Source: DAMCZI01 sp032095175 (GTDB taxonomy: Bacteria > Bacillota > Clostridia > Clostridiales > Caloramatoraceae). From it: a stretch of 64,000 nt of DNA. Of this stretch, positions 33,678-43,330 are shown piece after piece. The stretch is taken from positions 62,001 through 126,000 of the forward strand of contig DAMCZI010000007.1 in assembly GCA_032095175.1 (NCBI GenBank), given 5' to 3'. A program made the position numbers and the translations under genes. Numbering within the stretch: the stretch's first letter is position 1; every line of letters starts with the position of its first letter. The notes under the pieces were generated by a model that was not told the origin of the DNA, ran no database searches, and worked only from the letters and a program-made list of their open reading frames with translations.

Positions 33678-34561
33678 AGGGACACCTCCCCAATTTCGCC
33701 GTTTTCAACCCTTTGGCAAAGCTCTAATGCATTGGAAACATTTTTGGGGATATCAACGGTTCTTTTAATTTCAGGCATTCCGTGTATAAATTCCTCAAAG
33801 GGTTTGTCTGGACCTAGGAAAGTTCCAGGATGCTTTATGTACTGTGGGTCAACACCTTTATCTCTGCAGTAGCGAGAATAATTGATTGCAGCAGATATCA
33901 TATCATCAGATGAAACCTTCTCCTTTAGCCTGGCTTTCCAGACTCTATAGGCTCTTTTCTTTTCAAGCCTTCTTGGGTAAACAGACCAGAAGCTTTCAAA
34001 TTCATCGGAATAGTCCTTTAGATTAGAGGAGGCACTACTCTTGTTTTTATGGACAACAGGTGCACATATCTTTTCTTCTTTTTGTTCTTTATCATTCTTA
34101 TAGTTATTATCATTATTGTTTATATCCATTGGCTGTTTTTCAATAGAAGCTTTGCTGTTACTTTCAGCTTCTATATCGAAATTACAGTTATCCTCTATGC
34201 CTTGGTAAGACAACCAGTTTACTATGGTTATAAGGGAGTATTGTTTGCTAAATCTTCCGTGCTCAATTGTTATCATGCTTTGGCTTTCAAGCCACTCTAG
34301 AACATCCTGTATCGTCTTAGGGTTTGGTTCTTTCCATATTCCCCTGTCGTACCAGCCAACAGCTGTTGCAATGGTTCTTATTGAGGTTAAAAACTGTCCA
34401 GGCATAAGGAAAATAGAGCTGCCATCTCTCATGGGAATCTTCTTTTGCTCAAAGCAAACGGAGTATTTTAAAAACTGCCAAACCTTGTAGTATAGGGGTG
34501 GCATAACCCAAATGTCACTATCTTGTTCTTTTCTATAATCTTTAATCCATCCTTCTTTCAT
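33671..34561 (-). CDS. Phage replisome organiser-like protein
   Basis: A 296-residue protein. The N-terminal 120 residues read as a phage replisome-organiser winged helix (MPPLYYKVWQFLKYSV, MPGQFLTSIRTIATAVGWYD, TIQDVLEWLESQSMITIEHG), a low-complexity asparagine/lysine linker follows, and the C-terminal part (FWSVYPRRLEKKRAYRVWKA, KHPGTFLGP) is common in phage DnaD-like replication proteins. It would bind the phage origin and recruit the helicase loader encoded next. Confidence 0.75.
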   Translation of the reverse strand: MKEGWIKDYRKEQDSDIWVMPPLYYKVWQFLKYSVCFEQKKIPMRDGSSIFLMPGQFLTSIRTIATAVGWYDRGIWKEPNPKTIQDVLEWLESQSMITIEHGRFSKQYSLITIVNWLSYQGIEDNCNFDIEAESNSKASIEKQPMDINNNDNNYKNDKEQKEEKICAPVVHKNKSSASSNLKDYSDEFESFWSVYPRRLEKKRAYRVWKARLKEKVSSDDMISAAINYSRYCRDKGVDPQYIKHPGTFLGPDKPFEEFIHGMPEIKRTVDIPKNVSNALELCQRVENGEIGEVSLW

Positions 34562-34863
34562 ATAAACCCCTCCAATTTAATTAGGCTTGTTTACTAAATA
34601 AATTGGAGTAGGGGTAGAAAATTTATATATTAAAGGAGTAAAATCTGTTTTTAGCGTGTTACTTTGAAAGGATTTAAAGAGATTGCAATTGGGAAAAAGG
34701 ATACGCAGTGTGCAGGTGTTTATTTAAAATAGGCATAGCATAAATACATATTATTACTATAGAAAAGCCCTATCCATCTATCAAATACTATTACCATTAT
34801 AAATTGGACTAACAATTGGATGTTTGATAACGTAAATAATGGATGTAAAAAATATATCTAATT
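34562..34863. other. Intergenic stretch with no clear feature
   Basis: About 300 AT-rich bases between the phage-like genes and the sugar transporter operon. It probably holds the operon promoter, but I could not settle on a convincing -35/-10 pair, and I see no repeat, RNA gene or open frame. Confidence 0.5.
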
Positions 34864-34911
34864 ATGTTGTCTTTTGTCAAAGATAATAAATACTATAAAG
34901 GGGTTAGGAAA

Positions 34912-36222
34912 ATGGCTAAAAGAAAAAGTTTGGTTTATTTATTGATTTTAACATTGGCTTTTAATCTAGTGTTTACTGGATGCCAATCTAAAAAGCCAGT
35001 AGAGCAAAAGAAGCAAGAACCTGTTACAGTTGAGTTTTCATATCCACCATATGGGTATGACTCTAGCAAAGAGGATGCTTTCTGGAAAAAGCATATTGCT
35101 GAATTTGAAAAGGAAAACCCAAATATCAAGATCAATTTAACTATTGAAAGTTGGGACAACGTTTATACAAAATGGGAGCAGATGCTTGAATCTGGAAATA
35201 CTGCAGATATAGGTTATGATTGTCCACTTGTAGTTGGTGAATATGCACTACAGGGAAAACTTTTACCTTTAACAGATGTAGTTAAAAACTTAGGCGGTGA
35301 AGAAGCTTTTACTCCAAGTATGAAATACTTTAAAACAGATGGCGAGTGGTATGGAGTTCCTCATGGAGATGCTTCTATGGTGCTTTTATATCGTAAGGAT
35401 ATATTAAAGGCAGCAGGATTCAATGAACCACCAAAGACTTGGGATGAACTAATTAAAATTGCAAAGGCAACTACAAAAAATGGTACATATGGTTTAGGAA
35501 TATTTACTGGCGATGACTATCAATCATGTCAGATAATCACAGGCTTTATGAAAGCTGCTGGCGGAAAAATGCTTGATAAAGACAAGAAGTTAGTACTTGA
35601 TAGTCCTGAAAACTTAAAGGCATTAGAATACATGAATAATTTAGCAAATGTATATAAGGTTGTTCCACCAAGTGCTGTTAACTGGGGACATGATGACCCA
35701 GCAAATGCTGTAGGACTTGGAAAAGTAGCTATGGCTATAACCTGGGGTGGATTTGGAACATTATTAGAAGGTATGTTCCCAAAGGATTATCAGAATATTG
35801 GATTTGTAAAGCAGCCTGATGGACCAGGAGGAAATTCAGGAAGTTGGTCAGGAACTGGTGGATTCTTCATGTTTAAAAATGCAAAGCATCCAGAAGAAGC
35901 TAAGAAATTTATAGAATTTATGAGTAAAGCAGAATTAAGTAAGGAATGGGCAACTATTTCAGGTAACGTTTCACCTTTTGTTAGTGTAGTAAATGATCCT
36001 GAATTAGCAAAATTTGAATGGTATAGAGCTATGCAGGAACAGTCAGAAACTCAAATTCATATGGGATGGGATTATGGCATAGTACCTGGAGCATATAACA
36101 GTGATCCTCATTTTACAAAGGCTGTTGTAGATATGACTGTTCATCATAAAGCACCTGCACAAGTTCTTAAACAGCTGCAGATTGATGTACAGAAAACATT
36201 AGATGAATCTAATAAGAAATAG
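34912..36222 (+). CDS. Sugar ABC transporter substrate-binding lipoprotein (CUT1)
   Basis: A 436-residue extracellular solute-binding protein of family 1. It has a lipoprotein signal (lipobox FTGC at about residue 25) and a typical mature domain (FWKKHIAEFEKENPNIKINL, MLESGNTADIGYD, GVPHGDASMVLLYRKDILKA, MAITWGGFGTLLEG). ATG 34912 follows GGGGTTAGGAAA. It heads an operon with two permeases and an ATPase. The sugar is unknown. Confidence 0.9.
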   Translation: MAKRKSLVYLLILTLAFNLVFTGCQSKKPVEQKKQEPVTVEFSYPPYGYDSSKEDAFWKKHIAEFEKENPNIKINLTIESWDNVYTKWEQMLESGNTADIGYDCPLVVGEYALQGKLLPLTDVVKNLGGEEAFTPSMKYFKTDGEWYGVPHGDASMVLLYRKDILKAAGFNEPPKTWDELIKIAKATTKNGTYGLGIFTGDDYQSCQIITGFMKAAGGKMLDKDKKLVLDSPENLKALEYMNNLANVYKVVPPSAVNWGHDDPANAVGLGKVAMAITWGGFGTLLEGMFPKDYQNIGFVKQPDGPGGNSGSWSGTGGFFMFKNAKHPEEAKKFIEFMSKAELSKEWATISGNVSPFVSVVNDPELAKFEWYRAMQEQSETQIHMGWDYGIVPGAYNSDPHFTKAVVDMTVHHKAPAQVLKQLQIDVQKTLDESNKK

Positions 36223-36231
36223 TTTTTTAGG

Positions 36232-36264
36232 TAGGCCAGGTATTGCACTTGGCCTATTGTTTTA
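36232..36264 (+). terminator. Hairpin after the substrate-binding protein gene
   Basis: TAGGCCAGG pairs with CTTGGCCTA, then TTGTTTT. Such partial terminators after the binding-protein gene give it higher expression than the permease genes. Confidence 0.65.
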
Positions 36265-36337
36265 TAAAAGTGAATAAGATGCCTAAATAGGGATTCTTGT
36301 TCATTTTCTTTATTTACTATAAATAAGGAGAAACAAT

Positions 36338-37231
36338 ATGAAATGCAAACAAAAAAGGAAATTTAGTAAAACAGCATTTTTCTATATGGCGCCTGCATTA
36401 CTGGCTATACTTACTATTATGGTCTTTCCATTGGTTAAAGGAATTTCTATTGGCTTTACTGATAGACTATTTACTTGTGATGAATATTCTTTTATAGGAC
36501 TAAAAAATTATGTAGACATGATAAAGGACCCACTCTTTTGGTATTCTTTATATAATTCTATAAAATTGACGGCTCTTACTGTAGCAGGAACCATGGTTGT
36601 TGGATTAGGCCTGGCACTTTTACTTAACAGCAAAAAGAAGATTATAACTTTTTTTAGAGGAATATTATTTATACCATGGGTACTGCCCTCTATGGTAATT
36701 GCGCTGACCTTTAGATGGCTTTACAATGATTTCTACGGATATTTAAACTATATTCTTGTTAGATACCATATTATATCTCAGCCAACTAATATACTTGCTG
36801 ATACTAAATTGGCATGGATAGGTATCTTAATACCGATGATTTGGTGCAGTTATTCCTTTGTTATGATGGTGTTTTTAGCAAGCCTGCAATCAATTGATAA
36901 AAATCTGTATGAAGCTGCTAAAATAGATGGAGCTAATGGTTTTCAACTATTTAGATATATCACTATTCCTGCTTTAAAACCAACTTTTTTTATAGTGACT
37001 ATTTTGCAGATAATATGGGAATTCTCTTCCTTTGACCTTATCTATCTATTGACTAAGGGAGGACCTGGGGATTCCACTTTAACCTTGAGCCTTTATATTT
37101 ATAGAAAGGCCTTTGGATTTAAGACTGTAGGATATGCTTCTGCATTGGCTACGGTGATGTTTATTATCCTATTTGTTTTCACTATGATTTATTTTTGGGT
37201 CATAAGGAGAAATGATAGCTATGAAAAATAG
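36338..37231 (+). CDS. Sugar ABC transporter permease (MalF-like)
   Basis: A 297-residue permease with six hydrophobic segments and the ATPase-docking EAA loop in LYEAAKIDGANGFQLFRYIT. It pairs with the product of 37221-38057 to form the membrane channel. Its last bases overlap the next permease. Confidence 0.9.
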   Translation: MKCKQKRKFSKTAFFYMAPALLAILTIMVFPLVKGISIGFTDRLFTCDEYSFIGLKNYVDMIKDPLFWYSLYNSIKLTALTVAGTMVVGLGLALLLNSKKKIITFFRGILFIPWVLPSMVIALTFRWLYNDFYGYLNYILVRYHIISQPTNILADTKLAWIGILIPMIWCSYSFVMMVFLASLQSIDKNLYEAAKIDGANGFQLFRYITIPALKPTFFIVTILQIIWEFSSFDLIYLLTKGGPGDSTLTLSLYIYRKAFGFKTVGYASALATVMFIILFVFTMIYFWVIRRNDSYEK

Positions 37232-38057
37232 AAAAAATTTAGCCCTTAGCAGCATCAAAATAATAATACTTATTGTAATTACCTTCATATTATTTTTCCC
37301 AATGCTTGTTACCATACTTACTTCCTTTAAGCCTCCAGAGGAGGTTATAACAACCACACCTAAGCTTTTGCCTCAAAACTTTACATTGATGAATTATATC
37401 AATCTATTCAGTGCAAGGGAATTCACTGTTTATCTAAAGAACAGTGCTATTGTAGCAAGCTTTACAGCCATCTGCAGCATGATAGTTTCAGCTTTAGCAG
37501 CTTGTGCAATAGTATGGATGAAGTTTCCGGGAAGAAGGATAGTTGTAAGATCAATATTATTTACTTATATGTTTCCATCAATCCTATTGGTAATACCATT
37601 GTTTATACTATGTTACCAATTGGGATTAATTGATCATAAGTTTGGCTTAGTGCTGACTTACCTGTCTTTTTCGGTACCCTTTGGAATATGGATGTTAAAG
37701 TCCTATTTTGAATCCATTCCAAAGGAACTGATAGAGGCGGCATTAATTGATGGCTGCAGCTATTTTAAATGCCTGGTTAAGGTTATATTACCAGTATCTT
37801 TGCCTGCAATCACTACAGTTGGTATATATTCCTTTATACTTGGATGGAGTGAATACCTTTTTGCAACTACCCTTATAACTAGCAATAGTAATAGGACTAT
37901 TGCAATAGGATTACAGACCCTAATTGGATATCATAAGACTGATTTTGGACTATTAACAGCTGCAAGTGTAATAATGGTGGCCCCTGTCTTACTACTTTTT
38001 ATATCAGTTCAAAAGTACTTTATTGAAGGTCTTACAGTTGGCAGTGTTAAAGAATAG
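37221..38057 (+). CDS. Sugar ABC transporter permease (MalG-like)
   Basis: A 278-residue permease with six hydrophobic segments and the EAA loop ELIEAALIDGCSYFKCLVKV. ATG 37221 is preferred; ATG 37212 is only two bases from AAGGAG. It overlaps the upstream permease, which points to coupled translation. Confidence 0.88.
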   Translation: MKNRKNLALSSIKIIILIVITFILFFPMLVTILTSFKPPEEVITTTPKLLPQNFTLMNYINLFSAREFTVYLKNSAIVASFTAICSMIVSALAACAIVWMKFPGRRIVVRSILFTYMFPSILLVIPLFILCYQLGLIDHKFGLVLTYLSFSVPFGIWMLKSYFESIPKELIEAALIDGCSYFKCLVKVILPVSLPAITTVGIYSFILGWSEYLFATTLITSNSNRTIAIGLQTLIGYHKTDFGLLTAASVIMVAPVLLLFISVQKYFIEGLTVGSVKE

Positions 38058-38069
38058 GAGTTGGTTTAA

Positions 38070-39170
38070 ATGGCTAGTGTAATATTGAAGAATGTAGATA
38101 AGAAATATGAAAACAAGTTTCATGCAGTAAAGAATACAAGCCTTGATATAGAGGATGAAGAATTTGTTGTAATTGTAGGTCCTTCTGGCTGTGGAAAATC
38201 AACACTATTAAGGATGATAGCAGGCCTTGAGGAGATTACAAATGGTGAAATATATATAGGGGACAAGTGTATAAACGATGTAGAACCTAAGAACAGGGAT
38301 ATTGCAATGGTATTTCAAAACTATGCCCTCTATCCCCATATGACAGTTTATGAAAATATGGCATTTGGTCTAAAGCTTAGGAAGATTAAGAAGGAAGATA
38401 TCGAGAAAAGAGTTTTAGAGGCTGCAAAGGTATTGGGTATAAATGATCTTCTTGATAGAAAGCCTAAGCAGCTTTCAGGTGGACAAAGGCAGAGAGTAGC
38501 CTTGGGAAGGGCTATTGTTAGGTCCCCTCAAGTATTTTTGATGGATGAGCCTCTTTCCAACCTGGATGCTAAACTTAGGGTTCAAATGCGTTCAGAGATA
38601 GCAAGGCTTCACAATAAGTTGAAAACAACTATTATATACGTTACACATGACCAAATAGAAGCCATGACTTTAGGAACAAAGGTTGTTGTAATGAAGGATG
38701 GAAAGATACAGCAGGTAGGTACCCCTAAGGAGATATATAACAGGCCTAATAATGTATTTGTTGCTTCCTTTATTGGTACTCCTCAAATCAATTTGATAGA
38801 TTGTAATGTCGTTGAAAGGGATGGAAGGATCTATGTTGAGTTTGAAGGAGGCTGTCTAGAGCTGCCAAAGGATAAGGAAGATATTATAAGGGCAAAGGGG
38901 TATGTAGGAAAATCAGCAATATTAGGAGTTCGACCAGAGGATGTAGAATTAAAGGTTATACAAGATACTTATAAGCTTAAAGGAACTATAGATGTTGTAG
39001 AACACCTAGGTTCAGAGCTATATATTTACATTAGTACAAGCTTTGGAGATATAATTGCTAAGAAAAATGTTGGGGAAGATGAATTGAAAATTGGGGATGG
39101 AATAGAGTTTAGTTTTAATATTAAAAAGCTACTTATATTTGATGCTGAAAGCAAGAATAGTATTTTTTAA
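38070..39170 (+). CDS. Sugar ABC transporter ATPase (MsmK/UgpC-like)
   Basis: A 366-residue ATPase. Walker A is GPSGCGKST, the signature LSGGQRQRVALGRA, and Walker B with D-loop FLMDEPLSNLDAKLR; the H-loop is YVTHDQIEAM. The C-terminal third is the OB-type regulatory domain of CUT1 ATPases. Having its own ATPase makes this transporter self-contained. Confidence 0.93.
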   Translation: MASVILKNVDKKYENKFHAVKNTSLDIEDEEFVVIVGPSGCGKSTLLRMIAGLEEITNGEIYIGDKCINDVEPKNRDIAMVFQNYALYPHMTVYENMAFGLKLRKIKKEDIEKRVLEAAKVLGINDLLDRKPKQLSGGQRQRVALGRAIVRSPQVFLMDEPLSNLDAKLRVQMRSEIARLHNKLKTTIIYVTHDQIEAMTLGTKVVVMKDGKIQQVGTPKEIYNRPNNVFVASFIGTPQINLIDCNVVERDGRIYVEFEGGCLELPKDKEDIIRAKGYVGKSAILGVRPEDVELKVIQDTYKLKGTIDVVEHLGSELYIYISTSFGDIIAKKNVGEDELKIGDGIEFSFNIKKLLIFDAESKNSIF

Positions 39171-39310
39171 TTGAATTCTAATAGGTCTCCTTCTGTAAGG
39201 TGGAGCTTCAATATTTAATATCAGATGAGCGGCATCCCAATTTGAAGCTTTGATGTCCAGCCATAGCTGGAGGAGTGCAATTTAATTAATATAAAAAAGG
39301 AGATGGAAAA

Positions 39311-40459
39311 ATGATAGGATTACCAGAAAAATTTGATGAATACGAAGAAGCAAAAAGAGAAGGTTTTATTGAGATTAAGAATTTAAAGGAAAGTGGGAAA
39401 AACATAGTAGGAGTGTTTTGTACATATTCTCCTTTAGAACTTATTTATGCAGCCGGTGCAGTTCCTATAAGCTTATGTGGTGGGGATAATGAAATTATCG
39501 AAGCTTCTGAAGCTCATCTGCCTAAAAATCTATGTCCAATAATTAAATCAAGCTATGGAAATGCATTAACTGAGTCATGTCCATATTTTTATTTTTCTGA
39601 CCTTATAATAGGGGAGACCACCTGTGATGGAAAGAAAAAGATGTATGAATTGTTAGGCAAGCTTAAGGATGTTCATGTTATGCACCTGCCTCAAGGACAG
39701 ATGAAAAAGCATGACTTTGAATATTGGAAGGAAGAGATGATAGAACTTAAAGGGGTTCTTGAAAAGAAATTTAATGTAGAGATTACAGATGAAAAACTAA
39801 GACAAGCTATAAAGGCAAGAAACAAGGAGAGAAAGATACTTCTTGATTTTTATGAGTTAGGTAAATTAGACCCTGTACCAATAAGCGGCTATGATATTAA
39901 TACCACCATGGAAGCCATAGAATTCAGGTTTGATAGGGATGAAGCCTGTGATGAGATAATGAAAAGAACAGCAGAAATAAAAGAAAGATACGAAAAGGAA
40001 TTGAAGGGCAAAAAATCAAATAGACCAAGAATACTTATAACAGGCTGTCCTACAGGTGGAGTCAGAGATAAGGTTGTAAAGCAAATAGAGGACTTAGGTG
40101 CAGATGTAGTTGCCTTTGAAAACTGCAGTGGCCCAAAGGAAAAAATAGAGTTAGTAGATGAGACTATAGATCCTATAGAGGCTATAGCAAGAAAATACTT
40201 AAATATTAACTGTTCTGTTATGACCCCTAATCCTAATCGTTTTAAAGCATTAGGTGAAATGATAGATGAGTATAAGGTTGATGGAGTAGTTGAAGTTATA
40301 CTTCAAGCCTGTCATACCTTTAATGTAGAATCCTTTAATGTGAAAAATTATGTTAATAATGAAAAAAATAAACCTTACATCTGTGTAGAAACCGATTATT
40401 CAGAGTACGATACAGGTCAATTAAATACAAGATTTAATGCATTTATTGAGATGCTTTAG
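39311..40459 (+). CDS. 2-hydroxyacyl-CoA dehydratase family (double-cubane-type) reductase
   Basis: A 382-residue protein of the HgdB/BcrB family, closest in layout to the single-subunit double-cubane-cluster reductases. Cluster-type cysteines are in VGVFCTYSPLELIYAAGAVP, LPKNLCPIIKSSYG and ESCPYFYFSD...ETTCDGKKKMYE. Relatives make very low-potential electrons when driven by an ATPase activator. That activator gene is not adjacent here. It follows the sugar transporter by 140 bases and precedes a URO-D family gene. Confidence 0.8.
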   Translation: MIGLPEKFDEYEEAKREGFIEIKNLKESGKNIVGVFCTYSPLELIYAAGAVPISLCGGDNEIIEASEAHLPKNLCPIIKSSYGNALTESCPYFYFSDLIIGETTCDGKKKMYELLGKLKDVHVMHLPQGQMKKHDFEYWKEEMIELKGVLEKKFNVEITDEKLRQAIKARNKERKILLDFYELGKLDPVPISGYDINTTMEAIEFRFDRDEACDEIMKRTAEIKERYEKELKGKKSNRPRILITGCPTGGVRDKVVKQIEDLGADVVAFENCSGPKEKIELVDETIDPIEAIARKYLNINCSVMTPNPNRFKALGEMIDEYKVDGVVEVILQACHTFNVESFNVKNYVNNEKNKPYICVETDYSEYDTGQLNTRFNAFIEML

Positions 40460-40471
40460 AACTTGGTGCCA

Positions 40472-40631
40472 GGGGGCTGTTGCACAAAGGAAGGTTATAC
40501 CTCATATTCCCAGGCAACAGGCACTTGAGTTATGAGTTATTTATGATAGATGAGTATTAGAAGATATTTTTCTTAAATAACTCATAACTCAAGAGCTTGT
40601 CACCAAGGGATAGATATTGTGCCATAGCCCC
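40472..40631. mobile_element. Non-autonomous element: family B palindrome in terminal inverted repeats
   Basis: Outer repeats GGGGGCTGTTGCACAA (left) and TTGTGCCATAGCCCC (right) enclose a family B palindrome (CACTTGAGTTATGAGTTATT with AATAACTCATAACTCAAG). Inner flanks such as AAGGTTATACC also match the copy at 56766-56926, in reverse order. It has no coding capacity and fits a MITE; I could not define a target duplication. Confidence 0.7.
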
Positions 40632-40670
40632 ATTTAAATTGTTAATTTAGAGCAGTTGGGAGTGGGTTTT

Positions 40671-41663
40671 GTGCGGTTAATCGATTACATCAGTAAAAAG
40701 GAAAATAGATTGGTTTTTCCATGGATGAATACTATAGCTTTAAGGCTTACTGGGTATGAATTATATGAGGTATATGAATCAGCTGAAAAACAGCTTAAGG
40801 CAGCTAAGGTTATGGATGAGGTATTTGATGCTGATTTTGTTTATCCCTTAGATGATGGAGTTGTACTTCAAGATACCATTGAATTTTTATCAAATGAATC
40901 TAATTATGACTTTAAGTATAGTCCAGATAACAAGGTTAAAAATATTGATGATTTATTAACGTTAAAGGTACCAGACCCTTATAAGGATGGCAGAATGCCT
41001 ATAAGCTTGAGGAGCTTAAAGCTTATTGCAGATAATTTTGAAAAGCCTTTGGCAATATCAATAGTGGGCCCCTTTACATTAGCCGCTGAACTTGTGGATA
41101 TAGCAGATGTAGCAAGAGGTGTAATAAGAAATCCTGAGTTTATAAACAGGCTTTTGGAATATACTACAGAAGTGGTATTAAACTATACCGTAGCGGCAGC
41201 CAAGCAAGGTGCTAGATTGATTTGTATTTCAGAGCCTACTGCTATTATCATTTCACCTAAGAAGTTTGAGGAACTTGTTGCCCCAAGGCTTAGAAGGATA
41301 TTTTCAGAATTAGATGATGATGTATGGAAAACAATACATATATGTGGGAATACTAATCGTTTTCTAGAACCAATGTTAAACTGCGGGGCTGAGGGGTTGA
41401 GTCTTGATCAGGTGATGAATTTGCCTGAAGTAGCAAGAAAAGTACCAGAAGATGTGGTTCTTTTTGGAAATCTTGATCCTATTTATACATTAGCAAAGCT
41501 GAGGCCAGAAGAGATTGAAGAAAAAACCTTAGAGCTTCTAAAAGATATGAATAGCTTCCCTAACTTTATTTTTTCCTATGGATGTGATTGTCTGCCAGAT
41601 ACACCTATAGAAAATCTAAAGGCTTCAATTAGGGCAGGTCACACAAAGCTATCGGAGTTATAA
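40671..41663 (+). CDS. Uroporphyrinogen decarboxylase family protein (MtaA/MtbA-like)
   Basis: A 330-residue TIM-barrel protein of the URO-D superfamily. The probable zinc-binding histidine and cysteine lie in WKTIHICGNTNRFLEPMLNC, with a later cysteine in FSYGCDCLPDTP, as in methylcobamide:CoM-type methyltransferases rather than true haem enzymes. GTG 40671 is chosen because GGGAGTGGG precedes it. It follows the double-cubane reductase, an association seen in anaerobes for corrinoid-dependent demethylation; the substrate is unknown. Confidence 0.75.
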   Translation: MRLIDYISKKENRLVFPWMNTIALRLTGYELYEVYESAEKQLKAAKVMDEVFDADFVYPLDDGVVLQDTIEFLSNESNYDFKYSPDNKVKNIDDLLTLKVPDPYKDGRMPISLRSLKLIADNFEKPLAISIVGPFTLAAELVDIADVARGVIRNPEFINRLLEYTTEVVLNYTVAAAKQGARLICISEPTAIIISPKKFEELVAPRLRRIFSELDDDVWKTIHICGNTNRFLEPMLNCGAEGLSLDQVMNLPEVARKVPEDVVLFGNLDPIYTLAKLRPEEIEEKTLELLKDMNSFPNFIFSYGCDCLPDTPIENLKASIRAGHTKLSEL

Positions 41664-41718
41664 ATAGGAGTATAAAATATATATTAAAAAAATAGAATTT
41701 GTTTTAATCCGTTACTTT

Positions 41719-41747
41719 AGAGGTAGTCAAGGGGCTACTTCTTTTTT
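41719..41747 (+). terminator. Terminator after the URO-D family gene
   Basis: AGAGGTAG pairs with CTACTTCT (one G-U) around TCAAGGGG, followed by TTTTT. Confidence 0.75.
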
Positions 41748-41778
41748 ATATGATAAATTACAATATAAAGAGTAGGCT

Positions 41779-41857
41779 ATATTAATCGCACTAAAGATTT
41801 TATATTGGTGTTTTGAAATTAATAATCAAGAAATATGATTTTGCATAAATGCTTAGG
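41779..41857. repeat. Dispersed repeat D, copy 2
   Basis: ATATTAATCGCACTAAAG through AATATGATTTTGCATAAATG to TTAGG matches 1780-1850. It lies about 115 bases upstream of the sigma factor gene, where it might carry its promoter or operator. Confidence 0.65.
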
Positions 41858-41974
41858 AAAACATATTGCTATAAAAATATAAGCTTTTAAAACTATTTTC
41901 AAAGCTATTACGAATACCAATATGTACCGGTACTAAATAAATGATATACAGTAGATTTATAAAGGAGGTTTAAG

Positions 41975-42535
41975 ATGATAGACCATGAATTAAAGCTTAT
42001 AAAAAACATTCAGAGAAAAGGTCATAGGGAATCTGCTAATATCCTTATCAAAGGTTATTACAGTGAAATTTATGGCTATGTCTATAAGCAAACCTCCTCT
42101 AGAGAATTAGCAGCAGATATAACCCAAGAGATTTTTATTAGTATGATTAGGTCTATTGATAATTATGATGTAGGAAGATGTTCCTTTAGGACTTGGCTAT
42201 ATAAGATTGCTAGTAATAAAATAATTGATTACTATAGGTCAAAAAGCTATAAACAATGGACAAGTTCAAAGACCATAGAGGATATGGAAATTAAGGCTGA
42301 AGGGGATATAGAGGATGAGTTTATAAAGGGTGAAAGAGTAAAGGAAGCTTTAAATATAGTTAATAGTTTTGAAGCCAATCTTCAGCAGATTTTTAGAATG
42401 AAGCTTTTTTCTGATATGACCTTTAAGGATATAGGAAATGCCTTGGATTTAAATGAATCTACTGTAAAAACAAAGTATTATAACATGCTGAAAAAGATTA
42501 GAGTAATGGCAAAGGAGGGTATTGTTAATGAGTGA
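41975..42535 (+). CDS. ECF-type RNA polymerase sigma factor
   Basis: A 186-residue sigma factor of the extracytoplasmic-function type. Region 2 is DITQEIFISMIRSIDNYDV...FRTWLYKIASNKIIDYYRS and region 4 is RMKLFSDMTFKDIGNALDLN followed by ESTVKTKYYNMLKKIR. AAAGGAGG precedes the ATG. Its stop overlaps the start of a six-helix membrane protein, which may act as its anti-sigma factor, and an ABC transporter follows. Confidence 0.9.
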   Translation: MIDHELKLIKNIQRKGHRESANILIKGYYSEIYGYVYKQTSSRELAADITQEIFISMIRSIDNYDVGRCSFRTWLYKIASNKIIDYYRSKSYKQWTSSKTIEDMEIKAEGDIEDEFIKGERVKEALNIVNSFEANLQQIFRMKLFSDMTFKDIGNALDLNESTVKTKYYNMLKKIRVMAKEGIVNE

Positions 42536-43328
42536 TAATAAGCTGAACTGTTCTAATAAAAACAGCTTAAAAGAGCCCTATGATGACAAGATAAATGAAG
42601 GCTCCATTCCTGAAATGGATATGGATGAAATATTAGACAAAGGTTTAAAGGGGAAAGAGGGTTTCTTTTCATATTTAAAAGCTGTTAAAAGGGAACTAGG
42701 TTTTAAATATATATTCCGCGATAAAAGTGAGCTGATATTTATTATCATACTTTTAGTGGTAGCCTTTAGCTTCTTTGGGTTGAAGTTTAATTCAGATAAT
42801 AGTAGTGGAATAAATTTTGCTTATAGGCTCAAGAGTTACACCTTTGTCACTGCACCTGTTATATACTTTTTCATTTGTTCCTATAGCTTTATAAGCAGTA
42901 AAATTAATGGAGTTTACGAGCTTCAAGCTACTTGTAAATATAATTTTTACAATCTAACAGCCATAAGAATGTTCATTTTTAGCATAGTAGCTATGGTTAT
43001 AAATACCTTAATTATAGTTATGATGTTTTTAATTAAAAGAAATTTCAACATGATGGAAATTATAATAGTGTCCATATCGGCTTTATTTATATTTTCTACG
43101 CTATATATATTAGTTTTAATAAAGCTTAAAGACAGGTCCAATAAGTATTTAATAATGCTATTATGGTTACTTTTACCTGTAGCAATGGAACTTGATGATA
43201 CTAATAAAGCCATAAAATTATTAGATGAAATACCTTTATATATTCATCTAATAATCACCTTTATAACAGCACTAATGTATATGAAGAACTTGAGAAAGCT
43301 TATAAAGGTTAAGAGAGGAGAGATTTAA
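42528..43328 (+). CDS. Six-helix membrane protein, possible anti-sigma factor
   Basis: A 266-residue protein with a soluble N-terminus of about 65 residues, then six hydrophobic helices (SELIFIIILLVVAFSFFGLK first; IHLIITFITALMYMKNL last) and a basic C-terminal tail. Start ATG 42528 lies eight bases inside the sigma factor gene after AAAGGAGGG. Translational coupling to an ECF sigma gene and a soluble N-terminal segment facing the cytoplasm suggest an anti-sigma role. I do not recognise the family. Confidence 0.6.
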   Translation: MSDNKLNCSNKNSLKEPYDDKINEGSIPEMDMDEILDKGLKGKEGFFSYLKAVKRELGFKYIFRDKSELIFIIILLVVAFSFFGLKFNSDNSSGINFAYRLKSYTFVTAPVIYFFICSYSFISSKINGVYELQATCKYNFYNLTAIRMFIFSIVAMVINTLIIVMMFLIKRNFNMMEIIIVSISALFIFSTLYILVLIKLKDRSNKYLIMLLWLLLPVAMELDDTNKAIKLLDEIPLYIHLIITFITALMYMKNLRKLIKVKRGEI

Positions 43329-43330
43329 AA

